From Clostridia bacterium (GTDB lineage: Bacteria > Bacillota > Clostridia > Lachnospirales > Lachnospiraceae): a stretch of 41,164 nt of DNA. The notes under the pieces were generated by a model, which saw nothing but the letters and a program-made list of their open reading frames with translations, ran no database searches and was not told the DNA's origin. Positions 33,362 through 41,036 of this stretch are shown in pieces (the first letter of the stretch is position 1; the number at the start of each line of letters is the position of its first letter). The DNA lies in the NCBI GenBank assembly GCA_910574835.1, contig CAJTDE010000037.1:1-41164 (forward strand). Reading direction: 5' to 3'. The position numbers were made by a program, and so were the translations under genes.

Positions 33362-33713
33362 CGCTGTCTGTTTTAAAGCCGTGTATATCGTTTGTGGGTA
33401 CACAGATCTGCGTTCAGGAATGGACCGTCTGGCAGCACTGGTGGAAACACAGACCGGTAACAGGCCTTATGTGCCGGATACTCTTTATCTTTTCTGTGGG
33501 CGGAGGGCAGACCGCATAAAGGGGCTTGTATGGGAAGGGGACGGATGGCTTCTGTTATATAAAAGGCTGTCAGAAAGCCGTTTCCAATGGCCGCGCAGTC
33601 CAAAGGAAGTGCGTGCCCTCACGCAGCAGCAGTTCCGCTGGCTGATGGAGGGTCTGACGATAACCCCAAAAAAATCCGTAAGAACGGTGGAACCACCGGA
33701 ATATATGGGATAA
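33351..33713 (+). CDS. tnpB: IS66 Orf2-family protein TnpB
   Basis: A 120-residue protein with the diagnostic IS66 Orf2 blocks GYTDLRSGMDRLAALVE near residues 16-32, LYLFCGRRADRIKGLVWEGDGWLLLYKRL near 45-73, and LTQQQFRWLMEGL. Complete, translationally coupled to tnpA through an 11-base overlap. Its exact biochemical role is not established. Confidence 0.93.
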   Translation: MLNDAVCFKAVYIVCGYTDLRSGMDRLAALVETQTGNRPYVPDTLYLFCGRRADRIKGLVWEGDGWLLLYKRLSESRFQWPRSPKEVRALTQQQFRWLMEGLTITPKKSVRTVEPPEYMG

Positions 33714-33986
33714 TTTTGTGCAAAACAGAGAAATTTCCGGACGGTTTTTGTACCTTTGGCACTGTCGGATTCCAGCAGCATACGGCCAGGCATATGCGTC
33801 TGAAAGACAGCTCCGGCGAATGGTACACAGGCCAGCCTCATAAAAAAGCCGTAAGAATGTCATCTGGCAAAAGCCATATGCCGCGGACAGAAGCGCAGTC
33901 ATTATGACGAATGCCGGAAGCTGTCCGATTGGCAAAAACTGCGGATTTCTGGTATCATAGAAATATAGATACCGGGAGAAAGCGGC

Positions 33987-35057
33987 ATGGAATTAAAATA
34001 CACGGAGGAAGAACTGAACAGCCTTGACAAGGAAATGCTCATCCGATTATTCCTGTTACAGCAGAAGGAGCTGGAAAATATCGACCGTACGCTTCAATTG
34101 GTATTGGAGCAGGTGGCGGACTTAAAGAGGCACCGCTTCGGCAGGTCATCGGAGGCGCATGAGCCGGATGAGCAGATTTCTTTTATGGAAACAGATGGAA
34201 AGATTGTATTCTTTAACGAATCAGAAGCCGTTGCGGCAGAAGACTCCGGTGAATACAAAGAGTCCGTTCCCTGCCGGAAACCAAAGAAGAAGCCGGGAAA
34301 GCGGGAAGAGGATCTGGAGGGACTGCCGGTGGTTGTGGTGGAACACTCCATGACCCGGGAGGAATTGGAAGAGCTGTTTGGTGCGGAAGGATGGAAACAG
34401 CTTCCGGATGAAGTGTATCGCAGATACGGTTTTACCCCGGCAAAAGTTGAAGTGGAGGAGCACCATGTAAAAGTATATGCCGGAAAGAAGACGGATGAGA
34501 TCGTCAGGGCGCCGCATCCGGAGGTCTTGTTAAGGGGCAGCCTTGTGTCTCCTTCGCTGGAAGCAGCCATAATGAATGCCAAATATGTCAACGGAGTGCC
34601 TCTTTACCGTCAGGAACAGGAGTTTGAACGCTGCGGCCTGCACATTTCCAGGCAGAACATGGCTAACTGGACGATCCAGTGTGCGGACCGCTATCTTGCA
34701 GTCCTTTATGATTACCTGCACGAAAAAATGTACGGCTTCCATGTACTGCAGGCAGACGAAACACCTGTGCTGGTAAATAAGGACGGCCGCCCGGCCGGGA
34801 GTAAGAGCTATATGTGGGTATACCGTACCGGCCAAATGTATACGGACCGCCGGATTGTCCTGTATGAATACCAGCGGACACGCAATGCCAGCCACCCGAG
34901 GGAATTTCTGAAGGATTTCAGCGGGATATGCGTCACGGACGGGTATCAGGTCTACCACACAATTGAAAACGAACGGGAAGACTTAAAGATTGCCGGATGC
35001 TGGTCCCATTATCCCAGAAGTATTGTTATTCTAGGAGAACTGCCAACATCAGCGTAA
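33987..35057 (+). pseudogene. tnpC: IS66 transposase TnpC, 5' part (disrupted)
   Basis: Residues 1-341 (to 35009) are genuine TnpC; the following 15 codons are RIT sequence before a stop. It has an N-terminal helical region (LLQQKELENIDRTLQLVLEQ), a zinc-finger-like segment without the usual cysteines (YRRYGFTPAKVEVEEHHVKVY), and two of the DDE residues, in VLQADETPV and CVTDGYQVY. The break falls after GCWSH in the conserved GCWSHARR block. The rest, including the catalytic glutamate, is at 38483-39079. The ATG has GGGAGA seven bases upstream. Confidence 0.93.
35003..35031. repeat. RIT element left inverted repeat
   Basis: The 29 bases starting GTCCCATTATCCCAGAAG and ending TATTGTTATTC are the exact reverse complement of 38427-38455. 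The first seven, GTCCCAT, also belong to tnpC and recur directly at 38476-38482. Confidence 0.95.
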
Positions 35058-35094
35058 ATCTGCAGTTCTCCGATTTAAATCCCGAATAACAATA
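35021..35094. repeat. Nested palindrome at the left end of the RIT element
   Basis: An outer pair TATTGTTATTC (35021-35031) and GAATAACAATA (35084-35094) encloses an inner pair GGAGAACTG (35034-35042) and CAGTTCTCC (35063-35071). The inner arms contain the octamer GAGAACTG, which is also the centre of the symmetric site at the right end. It lies just after the ritC stop codon and has no T-run, so it looks like recombinase binding sites rather than a terminator. Confidence 0.85.
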
Positions 35095-35101
35095 ACTACT
35101 T

Positions 35102-36124
35102 TTACCTTAAGAATTCCGGTATGTTACTTTTGCCATTCGTGTTCTCAAAATGAGAATTATCCTTGAGAAACCATTTGTCATTCCACGATTTAAGCTGTTT
35201 ATTCATGGTATCCTGCGTTATCTCTGTATATATCTGAGTAGTCTGCAAGGATACATGCCCGAGCAAGTTCTTAACCACAATAAGCGGGACCCCTGCTTCA
35301 AGCATATGGGTGGCAGTAGTATGCCTCATGGAATGTGGCGTGTAACTATATCTGAACATTTCAGGATACTCAAGTTTTGCCTTGTCAATGTATTTGGAGT
35401 ATATTTCCTCAATACAGGCAACTGACATCTTCTCATGTGTCTGACTTGAGAACACATGCCGCCCTGTATCATTGATTATTCTACGATGTTCAATATATTT
35501 CTTCAACATATTTGAAGCATCACATGGAATACCTATACGGCGCACCTTTTGACCTTTACCATGTATGTTGATGCCAGCCCGATCAGGATAGAACTGGATG
35601 TCCCCAACTGTTAAATCACATACCTCCTGTGCCCTTGTTCCGCTAGCATACATAAAACACAGCAAAGTCTTATCTCTTAATCCGATTTCATTACTTGAAT
35701 CGGGTAATTCGAATAGAGTCCTGACTTCATCTCTTGTGAATGAACTTCTACCTTTACGGGGCACTTTCTTCTTTGGAACTTTTAGTACACAGTTTCTGAA
35801 AGTAACTGCTGAACCAAAATCTCTATTCTGTGCATATATCGAGAATGCTGCAATAGCAGAGAGCCTCTGGTTTCTGGTGCTGACACTGCAGCTGCGCTCT
35901 GTTTCCAGCCAGCTTAAGAACTCCATGATCAACTTATCATCAAAGGTATTGAACTCTACCTTATCAGAGGGAATACCTTTTACTGTATATAAGAATTCCA
36001 TAAGTATACGGAATGCTGCTTTATACGAAACTATCGTTGATTTTGATAAGCCCTTTACAGTTGGTAAATATATATTGAAATAATACTCAAGATGATCCAT
36101 GAAGGAAATTTTTTTATTCTTCAT
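35102..36124 (-). CDS. ritC: Tyrosine recombinase, third gene of the RIT trio
   Basis: A 340-residue integrase-family recombinase. The N-terminal SAM-like core-binding domain (about residues 8-115) includes STRNQRLSAIAAFSIYA. The catalytic domain is complete: R in ASGTRAQEVCDL, K in HGKGQKVRR, HxxR in PHSMRHTTATHM, H in LLGHVSLQTT, and the nucleophile Y in QIYTEIT. It overlaps the preceding gene by 11 bases, with GGAGG six bases before its ATG. Confidence 0.94.
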   Translation of the reverse strand: MKNKKISFMDHLEYYFNIYLPTVKGLSKSTIVSYKAAFRILMEFLYTVKGIPSDKVEFNTFDDKLIMEFLSWLETERSCSVSTRNQRLSAIAAFSIYAQNRDFGSAVTFRNCVLKVPKKKVPRKGRSSFTRDEVRTLFELPDSSNEIGLRDKTLLCFMYASGTRAQEVCDLTVGDIQFYPDRAGINIHGKGQKVRRIGIPCDASNMLKKYIEHRRIINDTGRHVFSSQTHEKMSVACIEEIYSKYIDKAKLEYPEMFRYSYTPHSMRHTTATHMLEAGVPLIVVKNLLGHVSLQTTQIYTEITQDTMNKQLKSWNDKWFLKDNSHFENTNGKSNIPEFLR

Positions 36125-37091
36125 AGTCTACCTCCGGAAGCAGGTCGCTCATAAATCTTCCAAAGGAATCGATGGACTCCGGAAACAGCTCATTGCTGAA
36201 TTTTAGGTACTTGGCTGTTTCATTAATGCCTGCATGCCCAAGATAAACAGACAAGAATGGGACAGCGTCATCAAGATGCCTTCCTTCCCGTTCGGCCTTT
36301 GCAAACGATTTAAACGCAAACACATGGCGCATACAATGCAGGCATGGGCCACGCTCGTGTTTCTTTCGTTTACAGACTTGAATGCCATTATTACGAACAA
36401 TGTACTCAAATCTGCGTTTTACTGATCTGTCGGATATATGCCCCTCATTTTTAGAGGATGGGAAAAGCCATATGTTGTTCCTGCCGATAAGGTTCATTGC
36501 CATGCAGTACTTGTATAGGATATCTGTCATGGGCGCTGACATCGGGACTAAACGCTGCTTATTGCCTTTTGTGTTTATAAGGCGAAGGATGCCGCCATCC
36601 AGATCTACATCATTCATACTTATTTTGACCGTTTCGCCGATCCGAAGGCCGCAACTGTATAAAAGCCTGAGAATCACCGGAAACTCTATCACCAGATAAG
36701 GATCAGCCTTTGGATCCTTTTGAACGATGTTATCAGCAGACTCAAAAATACAATTCAACTCTATATCACTAAAGATATACGGGACATAGTCATCATGAAC
36801 CCTGGGGATGGATGGCATGGCAACACTTTCTCCGGTATGCTTGAGGGACTCCAGAAACTGTCGTATTACAATGATTTCATTCTCAACAGAACTGCTTTTT
36901 CCCGAAAGGGAACCAACCCATTGGTTGATGAAATCTTCCGTGATGTGTCCGGGGGAATCCAACCGTTCGGAAACATATGAATCAAAGCGACGTAGATAGC
37001 ATAATTCGTGTTTTTCTGCACTTTCACTCAATGTTTCCCGACGAAGACCGTAATACTGTGACAACTGTTCAGAATAAATACTGTCAAACAT
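36114..37091 (-). CDS. ritB: Tyrosine recombinase, second gene of the RIT trio
   Basis: A 325-residue recombinase using the ATG at 37091 (MFDSIYSEQ), which overlaps the first gene's end as ATGTTTGA and has GGGAGG nine bases upstream. An in-frame start at 37124 has no comparable site. Catalytic residues: R in SCGLRIGETVKI, K in NTKGNKQRLVP, HxxR in LHCMRHVFAF, H in YLGHAGINET, Y in AKYLKFSNE. A cysteine/basic insertion (KRKKHERGPCLHCMRH) precedes the HxxR box, which may form a small metal site. Confidence 0.93.
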   Translation of the reverse strand: MFDSIYSEQLSQYYGLRRETLSESAEKHELCYLRRFDSYVSERLDSPGHITEDFINQWVGSLSGKSSSVENEIIVIRQFLESLKHTGESVAMPSIPRVHDDYVPYIFSDIELNCIFESADNIVQKDPKADPYLVIEFPVILRLLYSCGLRIGETVKISMNDVDLDGGILRLINTKGNKQRLVPMSAPMTDILYKYCMAMNLIGRNNIWLFPSSKNEGHISDRSVKRRFEYIVRNNGIQVCKRKKHERGPCLHCMRHVFAFKSFAKAEREGRHLDDAVPFLSVYLGHAGINETAKYLKFSNELFPESIDSFGRFMSDLLPEVDYEE

Positions 37092-38307
37092 GAGTGGCCA
37101 CCTCCCTGCCGGAAAGATAATCACGGAAAATCCCTGTGGGAATCGGAGGATCTATAGAACACATCCTCAGATTTTCAATATCCGCTTTAGCGTAATGCTT
37201 GATAACATCAGGATTTGAATGTCCCAGTATCCTTCTAACCACCTCATAAGATGCATTATCGTTTACCATTGAACTTGCAAGGGATGACCGAAATGCATGT
37301 GGACCATGCTTTTTCCCTGCTGTATTGACATTTGCTGCAGCAAAGCATTCATTTAAAGCGTGTCGTATTATGCTTGTAGTAATACGTCCATACGGAGCCA
37401 CCAGGCTATGAAATACATACCCGTCTTCTAAAGAATATTTGTCATTGCCAAGATGCATCGAAATGGCATTAACAACTTCACAAGGCATTTGCAATGTGAG
37501 AGGTATCCCCGTCTTTTCCTGGGTTATACTAATGTATCCCGTACTAAAGTTGATTTCCGATAGTTTAAGCTTTGCAATGTCGCCTGCACGGAGTCCCATT
37601 CGTGATGCCAGCCGGATGATAGCAAGGTTTCTCTTTCCAATAGTAGTATTGGTATCAACAGAAGCTTCGACCCTGCTGATTTCATCTGGCGTATATGTCG
37701 TGGGAAGCGCCGTACCTCTCTTATAGTGCGGAACAATCCTGGAAAGATCCACTTTTAGGATGCCTTTTTCAGCAAGGTAATTCAGGAACTGACGGATACG
37801 TGCATAGGCATCCTTGTTGGAGAATGTAAGCAAGGCCTGTGATACAATGCCGGTGTTTAATTGAGAAAGGTCAGAACAACCAGCATTTTCCACAAAGTTC
37901 AAAAAAGATATACAGGTCCTTTCTTTTGAGCAGATCGTAGCCGGTTTATTGCCATTATCTATGCATTCTTGAAGATACCCAGACAAAGTGCCCGCAAACA
38001 CCGGAGGAATCTGTTCGTTATAATCACCATGATGGCACCTGTAAGGTTTTCCGTCAATGTAGTCATCTAGCCTTCGTACTGCACAGGCATAAGCTACAAA
38101 GGTGGACTTGCTAACATTTGAATCGGCAAGAAATGCTTTGCCTAATTCATGAGTGTATATGTCCGTGCCATGATGATTCAGAAAAATGTGAATGCGATTG
38201 TAGGTTCGTCGATATACGGTCAACGTTGAATCCATATATTTCTGAGATTTTAATTGCTCCAGAGCTGCTTTCATCAGTTCATCGAATGGTAAGATTGTAT
38301 TTCTCAT
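37084..38307 (-). CDS. ritA: Tyrosine recombinase, first gene of the RIT trio
   Basis: A 407-residue recombinase, the largest of the three. The N-terminal part (residues 1-190) contains two helical DNA-binding segments (STLTVYRRTYNRIHIFL and TFVAYACAVRRLDDYI). Catalytic residues: R in MGLRAGDIAKLKL, K in TQEKTGIPL, HxxR in GPHAFRSSLAS, H in ILGHSNPDV, Y in KHYAKADIE. The ATG has AAAGGAGG six bases upstream. It begins 120 bases inside the right inverted repeat. Confidence 0.94.
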   Translation of the reverse strand: MRNTILPFDELMKAALEQLKSQKYMDSTLTVYRRTYNRIHIFLNHHGTDIYTHELGKAFLADSNVSKSTFVAYACAVRRLDDYIDGKPYRCHHGDYNEQIPPVFAGTLSGYLQECIDNGNKPATICSKERTCISFLNFVENAGCSDLSQLNTGIVSQALLTFSNKDAYARIRQFLNYLAEKGILKVDLSRIVPHYKRGTALPTTYTPDEISRVEASVDTNTTIGKRNLAIIRLASRMGLRAGDIAKLKLSEINFSTGYISITQEKTGIPLTLQMPCEVVNAISMHLGNDKYSLEDGYVFHSLVAPYGRITTSIIRHALNECFAAANVNTAGKKHGPHAFRSSLASSMVNDNASYEVVRRILGHSNPDVIKHYAKADIENLRMCSIDPPIPTGIFRDYLSGREVATHV

Positions 38308-38426
38308 ATGAGACCTCCTTTATAATGAGATGAATTAGTTACATCTTCATTGTAAAAGAGCACTATCATTATTCAAGAAATATGCTGTAAAAAACAACAT
38401 TTATGCCACATGTAGACTTGCTTCTG

Positions 38427-38482
38427 GAATAACAATACTTCTGGGATAATGGGACTTATTCGAGAACTGGAATAAGTCCCAT
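38427..38482. repeat. RIT element right end: inverted repeat plus 13-8-13 symmetric site
   Basis: 38427-38455 is the exact complement of the left inverted repeat. It continues as ATGGGACTTATTC (38449-38461), spacer GAGAACTG (38462-38469), GAATAAGTCCCAT (38470-38482), two perfectly complementary 13-base arms around eight bases, the same layout as loxP. The left end lacks this extension, because there the tnpC sequence begins directly outside GTCCCAT. Confidence 0.94.
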
Positions 38483-39079
38483 GCAAGGAGGCGCTTCGAT
38501 GAAGCAGTAAAGGCGCTGCCCAAAGCAAGGCAGAAGGAGAGCCGTGCTTACCTTGCGCTGACTATGATCCAGGCAGTATACCGGGAAGAAAAACAGCTGA
38601 AGGAACTTTCCGCACAGGAGAGACAGAACCGCCGCCGGTTAAGCGTCCGCCCTCTGGTGGAGGCTTATTTTACATGGGTGCGTGAAAACCTTCTGAAAGT
38701 ACCACAGAAAAGCAAAACATGGGAGGGTTTCAATTATTCACTTAACCAGGAAAAATACCTGAAAGTATTCTTGGATGACGGCGAGGTGCCGATGGACAAC
38801 AATGCTGCGGAGCAGTCGATCCGTGGTTTTTGTATCGGGAAGAAGAACTGGGTGATGATTGATACGATTGCCGGTGCCGAGTCCAGTGCGGTTATTTACA
38901 GTATTGCAGAGACAGCCAAAGCAAACCAGCTGAAGCCATATAATTATTTTGAGCATCTGCTCACGGAGATACCAAAGCATCTGGATGATACGGACCGCAC
39001 ATTTTTAGAAGACGTACTCCCCTGGTCGCCGAACCTGCCTGCGAATTGTCGCAAGCCCGGTAAAGATGAAGTGAACTAA
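38483..39079 (+). pseudogene. tnpC: IS66 transposase TnpC, 3' part (disrupted)
   Basis: Continues the TnpC frame with ARRRFDEAVKALPKARQ directly after the GTCCCAT repeat. It holds the third catalytic residue in NNAAEQSIRGFCIGKKNW and the family C-terminus with YFEHLLTEIPKHL and LPWS. 198 codons remain; with the 341 of the 5' part the restored protein has 539 residues, normal for the family. No start codon of its own with a ribosome-binding site is evident. Confidence 0.93.
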
Positions 39080-39084
39080 TAAGA

Positions 39085-39128
39085 CTGGAGCAAATCTGTT
39101 TCTATCATACAGGTTTGCTCCAGCTTTG
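39085..39128 (+). terminator. Hairpin after tnpC
   Basis: CTGGAGCAAA (39085-39094) pairs with TTTGCTCCAG (39114-39123), followed by CTTTGTAT. The stem is strong but the T-run is short. It lies inside the IS, before the right terminal repeat. Confidence 0.6.
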
Positions 39129-39131
39129 TAT

Positions 39132-39163
39132 AGGTACGGACTATCTACCGTTTACAAACGGAG
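39132..39163. repeat. IS66 right end: terminal inverted repeat and target duplication
   Basis: The right terminal repeat (39132-39155) ends CTATCTACCGTTTAC and is followed by AAACGGAG (39156-39163), the second copy of the target duplication at 32856-32863. Confidence 0.93.
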
Positions 39164-39319
39164 CTTGAAGGGGAACAGGTATGGGCGTGTCTTTATAGCC
39201 CGTCAAGATACCGTTTTTTTTGACGGGCTTCGTTAGCTTTTCTTATCCATTATAACAGGTAGCTATCGAATTTCTCTGTAAAACTGCTGTAATGACATAC
39301 TAATTTTCAGTTTTTTTGC
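39164..39319. other. Gene-free stretch right of the IS66 element
   Basis: No gene is seen. It contains the right half of the hairpin split by the IS (to 39173) and a second hairpin, AGCCCGTCAA (39197-39206) with TTGACGGGCT (39220-39229). The T-run sits inside the loop, so this is not a normal terminator. It may belong to the older element that also left the sigma relic. Confidence 0.5.
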
Positions 39320-39355
39320 AAAAAACAGTCATGTCAAGACACCATGACTGTTTTT
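39320..39355 (-). terminator. Intrinsic terminator after the winged-helix gene
   Basis: ACAGTCATG (39325-39333) pairs with CATGACTGT (39343-39351) around nine bases, flanked by A-run and T-run, so it can work on both strands. It starts at the stop codon of the minus-strand winged-helix gene. Confidence 0.88.
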
Positions 39356-39778
39356 CTATAATGGTTTGACAGCAAAGATATACCCTAAGCTGGAAACCGT
39401 TTGTATATAAATGGGATGTTCCTTATCCGGTTCAATTTTTTGCCGAATTCTACTAATCGTATTAGCGATTGCTACCAAAGAGCTTTCACTATCCTCATGC
39501 CATACATTTTCAAAAATTTGCTCTTTGCTACATAACCAACCAGGTCGTTGCGCCAGAAATACCAGAACTCCGTATTCATATCTTGATAGTTTCACATCCT
39601 TACCATTACGTAGTACCCGCCGCTGATGTAATCTAATTTCCAACCCTGGGTATGTCAGTGTAGAAGATAGGAACGGATAACGTTCATGGTCACCATCATC
39701 ATGCCAAACCATCAACGGATTCTCAGTTGTTGCTCCGCTATCCTCGGTAATTCTGGCAATAATTTCAATTTTCTTCAC
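39356..39778 (-). CDS. OmpR-type winged-helix DNA-binding protein without receiver domain
   Basis: A 140-residue protein. Residues about 45-138 form a Trans_reg_C winged helix: LEIRLHQRRVLRNGKDVKLSRYEYGVLVFLAQRPGW is followed by SKEQIFENVWHED, a recognition-helix segment VAIANTISRIRQKIEPD, and YIQTVSSLGYIF. The first 45 residues replace the usual phosphorylatable receiver and contain NPLMVWHDDGDHE. The start is a GTG at 39778 with GGAGGG upstream. It is followed by a clear terminator, so it is a single-gene unit or the end of the argD-like unit. Target unknown. Confidence 0.85.
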   Translation of the reverse strand: MKKIEIIARITEDSGATTENPLMVWHDDGDHERYPFLSSTLTYPGLEIRLHQRRVLRNGKDVKLSRYEYGVLVFLAQRPGWLCSKEQIFENVWHEDSESSLVAIANTISRIRQKIEPDKEHPIYIQTVSSLGYIFAVKPL

Positions 39779-39860
39779 AGCTATCCCTCCTTTTGTGCCG
39801 AATTATCAAAATATCGCTCATTATTGGAATTCACGTTGATTCAGCATATATGTACTCTAG

Positions 39861-41036
39861 TTATAATATTTTCTTAAGCACATACAGTAACGCATCAATA
39901 TGCTCTTTCTCTAAAATCAACGGAGGCAACAGGCGAATCACATGTGAACCTGAAGGAATTACGATAATTCCCGCTTCTTGTAAAGCATTTATATAGTATG
40001 CGGCAGGTACAGACAGTTCAATTCCTTTCATAAGCCCCAGTCCGCGCACCTCTTTGATCACAACTTTTTGAGCGGCCAATTCGGACAATGCCTTATCTAA
40101 ATAGGTCGTCATAGCCCTGACATTCGCCAATATGTTATACTGTTGATAAAGCTGGAATACAGCAGTAACGGCTGCAGCGGCCAGAGGATTGGAGCCGTAA
40201 GTTGTGCCATGATCTCCTGCACACAATACACCGGTTGCTGCCCCTCTGGTTCCAATTGCACCTATCGGAATTCCGCATCCCAAAGCCTTTGCCGAAACCA
40301 CAATGTCGGGAGCAACGTCGTACAGCTGATACGCAAACATATTTCCGCTTCTGCCCATACCACATTGAATCTCATCCAAAACCATCAAAATTTTGTTCTC
40401 ATCGCAAAGCTTTCGGACTCCTTTGATAAAGTACTCAGTGGTAGGATAAATTCCGCTCTCACCTTGTACTGTTTCCATAAAAATTGCACAGGTATTTTTT
40501 GTAATCAAGCGTTTAACGCTGTCCAGATCATTGAAATCGGCAAATTTAACATGAGCAAGCATAGGAGCAAAAGGTTCCTGATAGGTTGCTTTCCCTGTTA
40601 TGGATAACGCCCCCATAGATCTGCCATGAAAGGATTTTTTCATGGCAATGATCTCTCCATTATGATTATTATGCTTCAAAAAATGATATTTCTTAGCAAT
40701 TTTAACCGCACCTTCGATTGCTTCCGTTCCAGAATTGGTGAAAAACACCTGCTCCATGCCAGATGCCTGATTGAACAGCTTTGCAGCTTCAATCGCAGGA
40801 ACATTATAAAAAAGATTAGAGGTGTGTAGCAGCTTCTCCATCTGTTCTTGCAGTGTACGTGTGTAATTCTGATCGTGATATCCCAAAGCACACACACCGA
40901 TTCCAGACCCGAAATCCAAATACCGTTTTCCCTCTGTATCATAAAGGTACATACCTTCGCCATGATCCCATACAATGGGATAACGATTATATACAGGAAC
41001 AAACTGCTGATTTGCTTGTTTGATATAAGGATTCAT
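39861..41036 (-). CDS. argD: Class III aminotransferase, acetylornithine aminotransferase-like
   Basis: A 391-residue PLP enzyme of the ArgD/ornithine aminotransferase group. Visible: YLDFGSGIGVCALGYHD near residues 40-56, the cofactor-phosphate loop NSGTEAIEGAVKIA, FHGRSMGALSITG, the aspartate in VLDEIQCGMGRSG, and the PLP lysine in SAKALGCGIPIGA near 250. Full length. No other arginine-synthesis gene is nearby, and its base composition is more A/T-rich than the core genes, so it may have arrived with the accessory region. Acetylornithine or succinyl-diaminopimelate are likely substrates by family. Confidence 0.88.
   Translation of the reverse strand: MNPYIKQANQQFVPVYNRYPIVWDHGEGMYLYDTEGKRYLDFGSGIGVCALGYHDQNYTRTLQEQMEKLLHTSNLFYNVPAIEAAKLFNQASGMEQVFFTNSGTEAIEGAVKIAKKYHFLKHNNHNGEIIAMKKSFHGRSMGALSITGKATYQEPFAPMLAHVKFADFNDLDSVKRLITKNTCAIFMETVQGESGIYPTTEYFIKGVRKLCDENKILMVLDEIQCGMGRSGNMFAYQLYDVAPDIVVSAKALGCGIPIGAIGTRGAATGVLCAGDHGTTYGSNPLAAAAVTAVFQLYQQYNILANVRAMTTYLDKALSELAAQKVVIKEVRGLGLMKGIELSVPAAYYINALQEAGIIVIPSGSHVIRLLPPLILEKEHIDALLYVLKKIL

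Larger units (their letters stand above)
35010..38482 (-). mobile_element. Recombinase-in-trio (RIT) element
   Basis: A 3473-base insertion holding three overlapping tyrosine-recombinase genes read from 38307 down to 35102 and nothing else, the definition of a RIT element. Ends are 29-base perfect inverted repeats (35003-35031 and 38427-38455). The 7-base direct repeat GTCCCAT (35003-35009 and 38476-38482) brackets it. Deleting 35010-38482 restores a 539-residue TnpC with no frame change. At the right end the inverted repeat continues into a 13-8-13 symmetric site (38449-38482) with centre GAGAACTG. All three recombinases have complete catalytic residues, so the element may still be active. 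Confidence 0.93.
32864..39155 (+). mobile_element. IS66-family insertion sequence, interrupted by a RIT element
   Basis: The element is bounded by 24-base imperfect terminal inverted repeats and an 8-base target duplication, and carries tnpA, tnpB and tnpC in the usual order on the plus strand. Its tnpC is split by the 3473-base insertion 35010-38482; without it the IS is 2819 bases, normal for IS66. It inserted in the loop of a hairpin (arms 32843-32855 and 39161-39173, 10 of 13 positions complementary). Because tnpC is broken it is probably no longer autonomous. The 273 bases 33714-33986 between tnpB and tnpC hold no recognisable gene. Confidence 0.94.

Noticed and set aside
33587-33907. 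Plus-strand open frame between IS66 tnpB and tnpC
   Set aside because: It overlaps tnpB out of frame, has no ribosome-binding site and an amino-acid composition unlike a real protein.
35021-35094. Intrinsic terminator after ritC
   Set aside because: The structure is a nested palindrome without a T-run and shares its octamer with the other end, which fits recombination sites better.
38449-38482. A chromosomal XerC/XerD dif site or a phage loxP
   Set aside because: The 13-8-13 layout resembles loxP, but the arm sequences differ and the arms are part of the RIT inverted repeat, so it belongs to the element.
32843-39173. CRISPR array or toxin-antitoxin module in the accessory region
   Set aside because: No regularly spaced repeats and no paired small genes with toxin or antitoxin features were seen.
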